DNA of 64,000 nt from Bacillus_BD sp963708895. Its GTDB lineage: Bacteria > Bacillota > Bacilli > Bacillales > Cytobacillaceae. Under the pieces are notes generated by a model that saw nothing but the letters and a program-made list of their open reading frames with translations, was not told where the DNA came from and did not search any database. Positions 54,095 to 62,769 of this stretch are shown here, in pieces (the first letter of the stretch is position 1; each line of letters starts with the position of its first letter). A program made the translations under genes and the position numbers. The DNA is taken from NCBI GenBank assembly GCA_963708895.1, contig CAVPUE010000010.1, positions 62,001 through 126,000 of the forward strand. Direction: 5' to 3'.

Positions 54095-54811
54095 TTATCG
54101 GTTACCATTTTTTAGTTTAAAAATTTCCTCATCTGATAATTCACGATACTCACCAAGCTCAAGACTTTCATCAAGCTCGAGAGGCCCCATTGAAATTCTC
54201 TTTAAATAAACTACCCTCTTCCCAACTGCTTCAAACATTCTTTTTACCTGATGAAACTTACCTTCTGTTATGGTCAATTCGATATCAGAGTGTAATCCAG
54301 ACTTTACTATTTTTAGAATCCCTGGTTTTGTTACATATCCATCATCCAAGGTTACACCATGACGAAAAGCTTCTATATCTTCCTCTGTCACTTCCCTGTC
54401 AATAACAGCAAAATAAGTTTTAGGAACATGCTTTTTAGGTGATAGTAGTTGATGAGCAAGTTGCCCATCGTTTGTGATTAATAATAATCCCTCTGTATCT
54501 TTATCCAATCTTCCAACCGGAAAAGGAGAAAAGACAGCATCTTCCATTTGTAATAAATCAATCACTGTTTGATCCCTTTCATCCTCAGTTGCAGAAATGA
54601 CTCCTTGTGGCTTATTCATCATTAAATAAATAAATTCTTTATACTCAATAACTTCCCCATTTAAAGTCACTTTATCCTTAAGCGTATCAATATGTGTTTT
54701 TCCATCTTTAATCACTGTGTCATTTACTTGTACTTTCCCACTTTTTAATAATTGTTTCACTTCTTTTCTACTACCGAATCCCAAATTCGCAAGCATTTTA
54801 TCAATCCGCAA
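54095..54811 (-). CDS. rsuA: 16S rRNA pseudouridine(516) synthase RsuA
   Basis: Converts U516 of 16S rRNA to pseudouridine. The 238-residue protein has an N-terminal S4-like RNA-binding domain (LRIDKMLANLGFGSRKEVKQ, residues 1-20, then GKVQVND) and the RsuA-type catalytic loop FPVGRLDKDTEGLLLITNDG (near 97) with the nucleophilic Asp. The C-terminal IELTITEGKFHQVKRMF is conserved. The TTG at 54811 follows AAAGGGGTG and gives the length of the B. subtilis protein. Neighbours ytzE and ytgP are conserved. Confidence 0.95.
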   Translation of the reverse strand: MRIDKMLANLGFGSRKEVKQLLKSGKVQVNDTVIKDGKTHIDTLKDKVTLNGEVIEYKEFIYLMMNKPQGVISATEDERDQTVIDLLQMEDAVFSPFPVGRLDKDTEGLLLITNDGQLAHQLLSPKKHVPKTYFAVIDREVTEEDIEAFRHGVTLDDGYVTKPGILKIVKSGLHSDIELTITEGKFHQVKRMFEAVGKRVVYLKRISMGPLELDESLELGEYRELSDEEIFKLKNGNR

Positions 54812-54902
54812 ATAATTCACCCCTTTCATAGGATATTAGGCGTTTGTCCATTTCAAAAAAGTCCATATTTCATAGACTGTAATCGTGTAGATAATGCAAA
54901 TG

Positions 54903-54997
54903 GTTGTTTTCCCTAACAACATTATTATGGTTCTGAAGAATGCTGGCTAATAACGTCACATCCTATGACAACGCCTGCATGACCCACATCCTGTGGG
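54903..54997 (+). promoter_or_regulatory. Hairpin-rich leader upstream of the short Arg-rich protein gene
   Basis: Three small stem-loops follow each other: GTTGT/ACAAC (about 54903-54920), GTCA/TGAC with loop CATCCTA (54955-54969), and CCCACA/TGTGGG with loop TCC (54983-54997). The last two share CATCCT. CCTCC directly after could pair with the following GAGGAG ribosome site. Confidence 0.45.
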
Positions 54998-55032
54998 CCT
55001 CCATAAAACAAAAAAAGAAAGAGGAGATGTGA

Positions 55033-55242
55033 ATGATTATGGATTATCGACAACAAGGTCAAGGGCAATTTTTCCCAGGATTCCCAGGCGGAGGCGGGGG
55101 CATTAATAACCGCTTAGACCGACTTGAACGCCAAATAGAAAGATTAGATAGACGAATCGACCAACAAGACCGCCGTTTGGATCGTATTGAAAGAAGACTT
55201 GGACTACGTCAAGATACTGAATACACTGAATACTACTATTAA
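55033..55242 (+). CDS. Short Arg-rich coiled-coil protein, uncharacterised
   Basis: A 69-residue protein with three parts: Gln/Phe/Gly-rich start (QGQGQFFPGFPGGGGG), a regular heptad-like coil of Leu/Ile, Asp and Arg (RLDRLERQIERLDRRID, repeating to RLG, residues 27-56), and a Tyr-rich end (TEYTEYYY). It resembles small spore-associated or coat proteins of Bacillus, but I cannot name it. GAGGAGATG precedes the ATG at 55033; a second ATG two codons later is possible. It is flanked by a structured leader and a strong bidirectional terminator, which supports expression as a single gene. Confidence 0.8.
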   Translation: MIMDYRQQGQGQFFPGFPGGGGGINNRLDRLERQIERLDRRIDQQDRRLDRIERRLGLRQDTEYTEYYY

Positions 55243-55247
55243 ATATA

Positions 55248-55284
55248 TGTTAAAAGGGTCTCCTCGGAGGAGGCCCTTTTAACA
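55248..55284. terminator. Bidirectional terminator before ytgP end
   Basis: TTAAAAGGG.CTCCT (55250-55264) pairs with AGGAG.CCCTTTTAA (55268-55282) and has T and A runs at the two ends, serving the short coiled-coil gene and ytgP. Confidence 0.85.
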
Positions 55285-56901
55285 TTATATCTTAAGATGC
55301 AATTTTTGCTTAACCTTGTCGACTCTTGATCCGAATAAGACATTCACTAATTTTGATTTCAAACCTAGATACCCATAGATCACAATGCCTATAACCGCTG
55401 TGATGATAATCATCAAAATCGACTCTATAATCGATTCAGGATTTAAAAACAAAGCAAGGACTTCGTAAATACCAAAAGCTCCTAAAAACATCGCAAAGGT
55501 AAATAGACAAATTAATAAACTTCTACGCCACACGACTTTATATGAAAACCCTGTCGACTTTTTGATGACAATTAAATTAATGATAATCGCAGCAACGTAA
55601 CCCAATACAGTTGCTAAAATAGCCCCTTGCGTCTCCATTACACGGATCAATGGAATATTCAAGCTTAACTTAATTAATAAACCTACTAATAAACTCAAGA
55701 CTGTATAGCGTTGCTCATTGATTCCCTGCATAATCGCCGCCGTAACAGGATAGATGGAAAATAAAATCGCTACTGGAGCATAAAAGCGTAACACTTCTGT
55801 CCCGTATAAATCGTGACCATAGAATGCGGTATAAATCGGTTCTGCAAGTAGCGCCATTCCAACAACAGCGGGTAATGTTAAATACAAAATCACTTGAAAT
55901 GTTTGATTGATTTGTCCGTTTAATTCTTTTCGATTTCCTTCAATAAATGACTTTGTAATATTCGGTACTAACGTTAATGAAAAAGCCGTTGCAAGTGATA
56001 CTGGTATGATAACCAATTTATGTGAATAAAAGTTTAACGCACTGAAGGCAAAGTCTGCTTCTTTCGCTAACCCAATTTCTACCATTGCGCGATTAAACGT
56101 AATCGTATCGATAAATTGAAATAATGGATTGGCAAGTCCGACAAACACAAATGGAGCGGCATAAACAATGATTTCCTTGTACATTTCTGGTAACGATATT
56201 TGTAACGTCCCTTTATCTTGCAGAAGCAAATCATCTAAATAAGGTTTCCGTTTTCGCCAATACCAAAAGAGAACGATTAAGCCAAATACAGCACCGACAA
56301 ATGCGGCAAAAGTCGAAATACTAACAGCTGTAACCACATCTCCATCCATGACATTTAAAACAATAAAGGCACCGACTAATAGAAAAGCAATTCTCGCAAT
56401 TTGTTCAACTACTTGTGAAACAGCTGTCGGTCCCATTGATTGATGTCCTTGGAAAAACCCTCTACTTAAGCTCATAAATGGGACAATGAGTAAAGCAAAG
56501 CTGACTGCACGTGTAACGGTAATAACATCTTCTATTTTCGTTACTTGGTCCGAATCTCTAATAATCATTCCAGCTAGTGATGGGGCAATTGAATAAAGCA
56601 TGAGAAATGAAACAATCCCAGATATAATCATGATTAATTGACCCGATTTAAATAGCTTTCTCCCGACGGCATATTCTCCTAATGCATTATACTTTGCTAT
56701 GAATTTTGAAATCGCTAATGGGATTCCACCAGTTGCGATAGAGATAAAAATAGTATAAGGTACATAGGAATATTGATAAAGCGTCGTTCCCTCCTGACCG
56801 ACAATCGCATCAAAAGGGATCACATAAAATAAACCAAGTATTTTTGATATAATAGTACCTAAGGTTAAAATAAACGTTCCTCTTAAAAGCATTGATGACA
56901 T
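55285..56901 (-). CDS. ytgP: MOP/MATE-superfamily polysaccharide or lipid flippase YtgP
   Basis: A 538-residue polytopic membrane protein (about 14 membrane segments) of the MOP exporter superfamily, beginning LLRGTFILTLGTIISKILGLFYVIPF. It has the PST (Wzx-like) pattern YVPYTIFISIATGGIPLAISKFIAKYNALGE. In Bacillus subtilis YtgP can carry out lipid II flipping in place of Amj/MurJ, and synteny with rsuA and ytfP supports orthology. It is likely to move lipid-linked wall precursors. The ATG follows GGAGAAAG. Frame is intact. Confidence 0.93.
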   Translation of the reverse strand: MSSMLLRGTFILTLGTIISKILGLFYVIPFDAIVGQEGTTLYQYSYVPYTIFISIATGGIPLAISKFIAKYNALGEYAVGRKLFKSGQLIMIISGIVSFLMLYSIAPSLAGMIIRDSDQVTKIEDVITVTRAVSFALLIVPFMSLSRGFFQGHQSMGPTAVSQVVEQIARIAFLLVGAFIVLNVMDGDVVTAVSISTFAAFVGAVFGLIVLFWYWRKRKPYLDDLLLQDKGTLQISLPEMYKEIIVYAAPFVFVGLANPLFQFIDTITFNRAMVEIGLAKEADFAFSALNFYSHKLVIIPVSLATAFSLTLVPNITKSFIEGNRKELNGQINQTFQVILYLTLPAVVGMALLAEPIYTAFYGHDLYGTEVLRFYAPVAILFSIYPVTAAIMQGINEQRYTVLSLLVGLLIKLSLNIPLIRVMETQGAILATVLGYVAAIIINLIVIKKSTGFSYKVVWRRSLLICLFTFAMFLGAFGIYEVLALFLNPESIIESILMIIITAVIGIVIYGYLGLKSKLVNVLFGSRVDKVKQKLHLKI

Positions 56902-57136
56902 TAACTCTTTCTCCTTCTTAAAGTAGGAATAGAACTAGACCATTATTATGTAGTTCACAAAAATATGTCGATTTTGCAACAAATATACTAAAAAACACAC
57001 TATTTGTAGTTTACTCTTCTTTCGTTAAGAATTCTAGTTATATGTAGGAAAAACAGAAAGCCATATCGGAGATGATTTTTTCCCCGCTAAAGAGTGACTC
57101 ATGGTACGTGATGATCGTAGAAAGGATTCAGTCTAT

Positions 57137-58399
57137 ATGTATGATGTAATCGTAATTGGAGGAGGTCCCTCCGGATTAATGGCTGCCATCTCTGCTGGTG
57201 AAGCTGGTGCAAAAGTATTATTAATTGATAAAGGGGATAAGCTAGGCCGCAAACTAGCGATTTCAGGTGGCGGTCGTTGTAATGTAACCAATAGGTTACC
57301 CGTTGATGAATTGATTAAACATATTCCAGGAAATGGTCGCTTTTTATATAGTGCTTTTTCAATTTTTAACAATGAAGATATTATCTTATTCTTTAACAAG
57401 CTAGGAATCCAATTGAAAGAAGAAGATCATGGCAGAATGTTTCCTGTAAGTAATAAAGCACAATCCGTCGTAAATGTGTTGTTACAACGACTCGATGACT
57501 TACATGTAGTAGTAAAAACAAACAGCCCTGTTGAAACGGTCCTGTATCAAGAAGGAAACAAAAAGGTTGTGAAATTAAAAAATGGAGAGAGTTTTGAAAC
57601 CACTTCATTAATTATCGCTGTTGGCGGAAAGTCTGTGCCACAAACCGGGTCTACCGGAGATGGGTATAAATGGGTAAAGAAAGCTGGACATACCATTACA
57701 GAACTTTTCCCGACGGAAGTTCCTGTTACATCTAACGAAAAATTCATTAAAGAAAAATCGTTACAAGGTCTTTCATTAAGAGATGTAGCGTTAAGTGTCT
57801 TAAATGCGAAAGGGAAATCAATTGTGACACATAAAATGGATATGATTTTTACCCATTTTGGCATCAGCGGCCCTGCTGTACTTAGATGCAGTCAGTTTAT
57901 TGTCAAAGAGCTAAAGAAATCAAAAAACCATGAAGTGGTCGTCAATCTAGATATTTTTCCAGATAAAAAGGAAGAAGCCCTGTTTCAAGAAATCAATGGG
58001 CTCATCAAAACAGAGCCGAAAAAGAGCATGAAGAATATTTTAAAAAACCTCATGCCTGAACGATATTTACTTTTCTTATTAGAGAAAAGTGACATCGACC
58101 CTTCTGCACAAGGAGCCAATCTTTCAAATGAAAAACTTAGACTCTTTGTTGAAAACTGTAAGAGATTTCAGTTTAAAGTCCATGGAACGCTTCCAATTGA
58201 AAAAGCATTTATTACAGGTGGAGGAGTTTCCATTAAAGAAGTAGAACCGAAAACAATGGCATCAAAAAAAATGGATGGACTCTATTTTTGTGGTGAGATA
58301 CTAGATATACATGGCTATACAGGAGGATTCAATATTACAGCTGCATTTGTAACTGGTCGTTTGGCAGGACTCAATGCGGCCCAATATAGTAAGCAATAA
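57137..58399 (+). CDS. ytfP: NAD(P)/FAD-dependent oxidoreductase YtfP (HI0933 family)
   Basis: A 420-residue flavoprotein of the HI0933/BaiN family. The dinucleotide motif DVIVIGGGPSGLMAAISAGE (residues 3-22) and the family signature GRKLAISGGGRCNVTN (near 43) are intact, followed by GGKSVPQTGSTGDGY (near 166) and the C-terminal FCGEILDIHGYTGGFN. Substrate is not established. The ATG at 57137 is chosen because AAAGGATT lies ahead and the length matches YtfP of Bacillus subtilis; a reading from 57101 is longer but lacks a ribosome site. Divergent from ytgP, convergent with cse60. Confidence 0.93.
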   Translation: MYDVIVIGGGPSGLMAAISAGEAGAKVLLIDKGDKLGRKLAISGGGRCNVTNRLPVDELIKHIPGNGRFLYSAFSIFNNEDIILFFNKLGIQLKEEDHGRMFPVSNKAQSVVNVLLQRLDDLHVVVKTNSPVETVLYQEGNKKVVKLKNGESFETTSLIIAVGGKSVPQTGSTGDGYKWVKKAGHTITELFPTEVPVTSNEKFIKEKSLQGLSLRDVALSVLNAKGKSIVTHKMDMIFTHFGISGPAVLRCSQFIVKELKKSKNHEVVVNLDIFPDKKEEALFQEINGLIKTEPKKSMKNILKNLMPERYLLFLLEKSDIDPSAQGANLSNEKLRLFVENCKRFQFKVHGTLPIEKAFITGGGVSIKEVEPKTMASKKMDGLYFCGEILDIHGYTGGFNITAAFVTGRLAGLNAAQYSKQ

Positions 58400-58408
58400 A
58401 AGCTAAAA

Positions 58409-58444
58409 ATGAGCTTAATAGAGTGAGCCCTCTATTAAGCTCGA
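58409..58444. terminator. Bidirectional terminator ytfP-cse60
   Basis: A perfect 13-bp stem (58411-58423 with 58430-58442) and a six-base loop. Its right arm contains the stop codon of cse60, so the two genes end on the same hairpin. Confidence 0.85.
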
Positions 58445-58617
58445 TAAATAACCATAGCAGAAAAACAATATATTTGATCTTCCTCATCCTCTGGCAAGGC
58501 AGCTACATTATACTTGATATCAAGCAATTGCCGCTCCTCTAATTCTTCTAGAAATTCATTCATTTCCTCTTCTAAATCTTGTTCATGCTCCGTATCAAAC
58601 AATTTAACTTGAATCAT
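58435..58617 (-). CDS. cse60: Sporulation protein Cse60-like
   Basis: A 60-residue acidic protein: MIQVKLFDTEHEQDLEEEMN, then FLEELEERQLLDIKYNVAA and the end YCFSAMVIYRA. This is the pattern of the Cse60 family of sporulating Bacilli, which in Bacillus subtilis is expressed in the mother cell under sigma-E; its function is unknown. The ATG at 58617 follows GGGAG. Upstream, GAATAAA and a CAATAC-like element about 15 bases apart could be a sigma-E promoter, but the match is weak. Its stop is part of the shared terminator. Confidence 0.72.
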   Translation of the reverse strand: MIQVKLFDTEHEQDLEEEMNEFLEELEERQLLDIKYNVAALPEDEEDQIYCFSAMVIYRA

Positions 58618-58789
58618 CACGATCTCCCTCTCTTCGCCTTTTTAGTTATAGTATTGCCATTCTATTGTTTTTTTATTCTTCTAAATATTAAAAACAATCC
58701 TCTTTCAATTTGCTCCTATTTTATCACTATAAATTAAAAATTTTATATTATCTCAATTATTACTAATAGACGTAATCGTATTTATATTG

Positions 58790-58806
58790 TATTCTATTTT
58801 AGAATA
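58790..58806 (+). promoter_or_regulatory. Palindrome in the promoter region of the second liv operon
   Basis: TATTCTA and TAGAATA flank TTT, a perfect 7-bp inverted repeat. The right arm merges into TATACT (58805-58810), a likely -10. It shares the core AGAATAT with the inverted repeat framing the first livK promoter and may be an operator. Confidence 0.45.
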
Positions 58807-58819
58807 TACTATTTATTCA

Positions 58820-58848
58820 GACTTTTCTATCTATTAGATAAAAAAGTC
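58820..58848 (+). promoter_or_regulatory. Hairpin in the second livK leader
   Basis: GACTTTT..TATCT pairs with AGATA..AAAAGTC (12 bp with one mismatch, loop ATT). It ends nine bases before the GGGGG ribosome site, so it may affect mRNA stability or initiation. Confidence 0.5.
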
Positions 58849-58867
58849 CTATAAAAGGGGGATATTG

Positions 58868-60049
58868 ATGAAGAAAAGAAAGCTTCAAGCAGCCTTTATG
58901 TCACTTATTCTTTCTGCAGGAGTCTTAGCAGCCTGTACAGGTGAACAATCTTCTAGTAATGAAGGTAACAGTGGTGATGGTGATTCTATCAAAATTGGCG
59001 CGAACTTGGAGTTAACTGGTAATGTCGCCTCATATGGTACAGGAATTGCTAATGGATTAGAACTTGCTCTAGAAGAAATTAATAAAGATGGCATCGATGG
59101 AAAAAACCTTGAACTGATTAAATACGATAATAAGTCTGAGGCAGCAGAAGCCACAAATGGGGCTTTAAAGCTAATGAATCAAGACGGAGTTTCTATGATT
59201 GTTGGAGCAGCAACCACAACGAATACATTAGCACAAGTACAGCTTTCCGAGGATAATCAAGTTCCGATTATTACGCCATCTGGAACGAATCCAGATATTA
59301 CATTCAAGGATGGAAAGTTAAACGAGTATATGTTCAGAACTAGTTTTATTGACCCCTTTCAAGGTGAAGCGGCTGCTAACTTTGCTGCTGATCATTTAAA
59401 AGTGAAGAATGCTGCGATTTTAATCGATAACAATAGTGATTACGCAAAAGGGTTAGCCGCAGCCTTTAAAGATGCATTCGAGGCAAAGGGTGGACAAGTC
59501 ATTGCTGAAGAAGCCTACGCAGCAAAGGATACGGAATTCCGTACACAAATAACAAGTTTAAAAAATAAAAATCCAGAGTTTGTTTATATCCCTGGGTATT
59601 ATGAAGAAGCAGGTTTAATTTTAAAACAAGCAAAAGAATTAGGGTTAAATGCACCATTTATGGGTGGTGACGGCTGGGATTCACCAACATTGGTCGAAAT
59701 TGCTGGTGCTGATGCTTTAGATAATGCCTATATCACCAATCACTATTCTTCTGGCGATAGCGATGAAAAAATTCAAAATTTCGTAAAAGTATTTGAAGAG
59801 AAATATGGCAAAAAGCCAGATGCCTTCAACGCTCTTGGCTATGATACCGGCTATATAGTAGCTGATGCGATTAAACGTGCTGGAACTGGCGATTCTGAAG
59901 CAATCAAAAAGGCATTAGAAGAAACGAAAGATCTTTCTCTTGTAACAGGTCAATTCACGTACGACGAAAAGCATAATCCTGTTAAATCTGCTACTATCTT
60001 AACTTATGAAAATGGTGTACAAGTCTTTGAAACGAAGGTAAACCCATAA
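58868..60049 (+). CDS. livK: LIV-type ABC transporter substrate-binding lipoprotein LivK (second operon)
   Basis: Receptor lipoprotein of 393 residues. The lipobox LILSAGVLAACTGE predicts a lipidated Cys near residue 22, followed by a Ser/Gly/Asn linker. The mature type I binding fold has KIGANLELTGNVASYGTGIANGLELALEEIN and VSMIVGAATTTNTLAQ. It is closer to classical leucine/isoleucine/valine receptors than the first livK of this window: the TTTNTLAQ and SGTNP blocks resemble LIV-binding serine/threonine positions. ATG 58868 follows GGGGG. The operon is complete and intact. Confidence 0.94.
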   Translation: MKKRKLQAAFMSLILSAGVLAACTGEQSSSNEGNSGDGDSIKIGANLELTGNVASYGTGIANGLELALEEINKDGIDGKNLELIKYDNKSEAAEATNGALKLMNQDGVSMIVGAATTTNTLAQVQLSEDNQVPIITPSGTNPDITFKDGKLNEYMFRTSFIDPFQGEAAANFAADHLKVKNAAILIDNNSDYAKGLAAAFKDAFEAKGGQVIAEEAYAAKDTEFRTQITSLKNKNPEFVYIPGYYEEAGLILKQAKELGLNAPFMGGDGWDSPTLVEIAGADALDNAYITNHYSSGDSDEKIQNFVKVFEEKYGKKPDAFNALGYDTGYIVADAIKRAGTGDSEAIKKALEETKDLSLVTGQFTYDEKHNPVKSATILTYENGVQVFETKVNP

Positions 60050-60068
60050 TAGTACTATTCTAACGATG

Positions 60069-60113
60069 ATAGAAATAGGGGGCTATACACTGCCCCCTAT
60101 TTCTAAATTTTTA
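60069..60113 (+). terminator. Intercistronic terminator after livK (second operon)
   Basis: AGAAATAGGGGGC (60071-60083) pairs perfectly with GCCCCCTATTTCT (60092-60104), followed by AAATTTTT. It sits in the 94-base gap before livH, and probably limits read-through so that binding protein exceeds permease. Confidence 0.85.
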
Positions 60114-60143
60114 TAAGTAGTTTTAATCTAGGAGTGAGCCTAT

Positions 60144-61022
60144 ATGGAGCTTGTACAACAAATCATAAATGGAATTTCACTTGGAAGTATATATGCCTTA
60201 ATTGCACTTGGATACACCATGGTATATGGGATCGTAAAATTAATTAATTTTGCCCATGGCGATATTTTCATGATTGGTTCATTTATTGGCTTTTATTCGA
60301 TTACCATTCTTAATCTTGAATTGTTCCCTGCCCTTATCCTCTCTATGGTTGTTTGTGCCATTTTTGGCGTTCTTATTGAGCGAATCGCCTATAAACCATT
60401 ACGAAACGCAACTAGAATTGCAGCACTTATTACGGCAATTGGTGTCTCCCTCTTCATTGAAAATGGTTTTATCTATATTAGAGGGGCACAACCCGTTGCC
60501 TATCCTGGAGACATCCTCCCTATCAAAAATATCGAATGGTTTGGTCTTACCATTAGCAGTCAGTCACTATCGATTCTTGGCATCTCAATTACCCTTATGA
60601 TTATCCTTCAATTGATCGTTCATAAAACAAAGATAGGTAAAGCGATGCGCGCTGTTTCCCTCGATTATGATGCAGCTAGATTAATGGGGATTAACGTGAA
60701 CAATACCATCTCAGCCACCTTTGCGATTGGTTCAGCACTTGCAGGTGCCGCTGGAGTTATTTTTGGACTTTATTATATTAAAATCGAACCGTTAATGGGC
60801 ATTATCCCCGGGTTGAAGGCATTTATTGCAGCAGTACTCGGAGGTATTGGATTGATTCCAGGAGCAATGGTTGGTGGTCTCTTACTCGGGCTGATTGAAT
60901 CGCTTGTAAGTGCGGCCGGCTTTTCTTTATGGCGTGATGGAGTGGCTTTTATTGTCTTAATCCTTATCTTAATTTTCCGTCCATCAGGCCTATTAGGTAA
61001 AAATACGAAGGAAAAAGTTTAA
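60144..61022 (+). CDS. livH: LIV-type ABC transporter permease LivH (second operon)
   Basis: A 292-residue permease with about eight membrane segments and the LivH signature ALIALGYTMVYGIVKLINFAHGD (residues about 20-42), GALIERIAYKPL-type ERIAYKPLRNA near 87, and GLKAFIAAVLGGIGLIPGAMVGG near 232. AGGAGTGAG precedes the ATG. The next gene, livM, starts 14 bases after its stop with its own GGGGG ribosome site, so the two are co-transcribed. Confidence 0.95.
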   Translation: MELVQQIINGISLGSIYALIALGYTMVYGIVKLINFAHGDIFMIGSFIGFYSITILNLELFPALILSMVVCAIFGVLIERIAYKPLRNATRIAALITAIGVSLFIENGFIYIRGAQPVAYPGDILPIKNIEWFGLTISSQSLSILGISITLMIILQLIVHKTKIGKAMRAVSLDYDAARLMGINVNNTISATFAIGSALAGAAGVIFGLYYIKIEPLMGIIPGLKAFIAAVLGGIGLIPGAMVGGLLLGLIESLVSAAGFSLWRDGVAFIVLILILIFRPSGLLGKNTKEKV

Positions 61023-61036
61023 GGGGGTCTCGAATC

Positions 61037-62011
61037 ATGTCTTTTATGAAAAGATCAAAGGGATTTTGGATCTCGATTTTACTTGCCCTCGTTGTTTTTT
61101 TCACCATTCAATTCCTGATTATCCTTGGTGCGATTAATCCCTTTTACCAAAATATGATCTTTACGATTGCAATCCATATTATGCTAGCGACTAGTTTGCA
61201 TCTTATTATTGGAATTACAGGACAATTTTCCATTGGACATGCTGGATTTCTTGCCCTTGGTGCCTATGCATCTGCAGTTGTGACCATGAAAATGGGACTT
61301 CCCTTCCCGTTCGCTATTCTCGCAAGTGGTATTGTTGCTGCCTTATCAGGGTTAGTCATTGGGATTCCAACCCTCCGTTTAAAGGGCGATTATCTAGCGA
61401 TTGCTACTTTAGGGTTTGGTGAAATTGTCAGGATTGTCTTATTAAACATTGACTATGTTGGTGGGGCAAGTGGAATGCAAGTCTCTCACCTAGCCTCTTG
61501 GCCGTGGATCTTTTTTACAGCTCTCATCACGATCGTGGTTATTCGAAATTTCACAGATTCTACTTATGGAAGAGCGTGTATATCCGTAAGAGAAGATGAA
61601 ATAGCCGCTGATGCTATGGGAATCAATACGACCTATTATAAAGTAACCGCCTTTATGATTGGAGCTTTTTTTGCTGGAGTGGCTGGCTCCCTTTATGCAC
61701 ATAACTTTTATATTATTCAACCTTCCAATTTCGGATTTTTAAAGTCGATCGAAATTTTAATTTATGTCGTTCTTGGCGGATTGGGAAGCCTTTCTGGATC
61801 CGTGATTGCCGCAATACTATTAACAATCATTTCTACTTTTCTACAAAATTATCCTGAAACAAGAATGGTGATCTATAGTTTAGTTCTCATCATCATGATG
61901 ATCTATCGACCTCAAGGATTAATGGGAACGAGGGAACTTACATCGATCTTCAAAAAGCGTTCAGTGGCTAAAGGAGGAATACATGATGGAAACAAACACA
62001 CCTCTGCTTAA
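61037..62011 (+). CDS. livM: LIV-type ABC transporter permease LivM (second operon)
   Basis: A 324-residue permease with the LivM motif IGITGQFSIGHAGFLALGAYASA (near 57), the conserved LRLKGDYLAIATLGFGEIVRIV (near 115) and YVVLGGLGSLSGSVIAAILL (near 250). It is intact and thus a useful guide to the broken livM of the first operon. Its last nine codons overlap the start of livG, which indicates translational coupling. The last residues are basic and cytoplasmic. Confidence 0.95.
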   Translation: MSFMKRSKGFWISILLALVVFFTIQFLIILGAINPFYQNMIFTIAIHIMLATSLHLIIGITGQFSIGHAGFLALGAYASAVVTMKMGLPFPFAILASGIVAALSGLVIGIPTLRLKGDYLAIATLGFGEIVRIVLLNIDYVGGASGMQVSHLASWPWIFFTALITIVVIRNFTDSTYGRACISVREDEIAADAMGINTTYYKVTAFMIGAFFAGVAGSLYAHNFYIIQPSNFGFLKSIEILIYVVLGGLGSLSGSVIAAILLTIISTFLQNYPETRMVIYSLVLIIMMIYRPQGLMGTRELTSIFKKRSVAKGGIHDGNKHTSA

Positions 62012-62765
62012 AGTGGATGGGATTGGAATTCAATTTGGTGGCTTAAAAGCAGTTTCAGACATCACTCTAGAAATTAACAAAGGAGAACTGATTGGTCTAA
62101 TCGGACCCAATGGTGCAGGTAAAACTACTTTTTTCAATCTCATCACAGGCGTCTATGTCCCAACAGAAGGAAAGATCCTTTTAAATGAAAAAAAGCTAAA
62201 TGGACTCCCTCCCTATAGAATCACACAAAAGGGAATTAGCCGCACCTTCCAAAACATTCGTTTATTTGGTGAATTGTCGGTATTAGATAATGTGAAAGTA
62301 GCTTATCATTCCTTGGCCAAGCATGGGATGATATCCTCTATTCTTCGTCTACCTTCTCATTTTTCGGGAGAAAGGGAAATCGAAGAAAAAGCCATACAGT
62401 TTATAAAGATTTTTAACTTAGAGGAATTTAAATATGAAAAAGCTAAAAATCTTCCTTATGGTCAACAACGGAGACTTGAAATTGCTCGAGCACTCGCCGC
62501 AATGCCCGATTTATTATTACTTGATGAACCTGCTGCAGGGATGAATCCACACGAAACAAAGGATTTAATGCAGCTCATTTCTTTTATTCGTGAAAAATTC
62601 AATTTAACTGTTATTCTCATTGAACACGATATGCATTTAGTGATGGGTGTTTGTGAAAAAATCTATGTATTGGATCATGGACAATTGATTGCTCAAGGTT
62701 CACCAGAGGAAATTAGAAATAATCCCAAAGTCATTGAAGCCTATCTTGGCGAGGAGGTGTCCTAA
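61983..62765 (+). CDS. livG: LIV-type ABC transporter ATP-binding protein LivG (second operon)
   Basis: ATPase of the second importer, 260 residues. Walker A is LIGPNGAGKTTFFNLI (near residue 37), the LivG-specific ISRTFQNIRLF follows, the signature is LPYGQQRRLEIARAL (near 150) and Walker B LLLLDEPAAGMNP. The ATG at 61983 lies within the end of livM and five bases after AGGAGG; the next codon is also ATG and either could start. It is followed after four bases by livF. Confidence 0.95.
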   Translation: MMETNTPLLKVDGIGIQFGGLKAVSDITLEINKGELIGLIGPNGAGKTTFFNLITGVYVPTEGKILLNEKKLNGLPPYRITQKGISRTFQNIRLFGELSVLDNVKVAYHSLAKHGMISSILRLPSHFSGEREIEEKAIQFIKIFNLEEFKYEKAKNLPYGQQRRLEIARALAAMPDLLLLDEPAAGMNPHETKDLMQLISFIREKFNLTVILIEHDMHLVMGVCEKIYVLDHGQLIAQGSPEEIRNNPKVIEAYLGEEVS

Positions 62766-62769
62766 AAGA

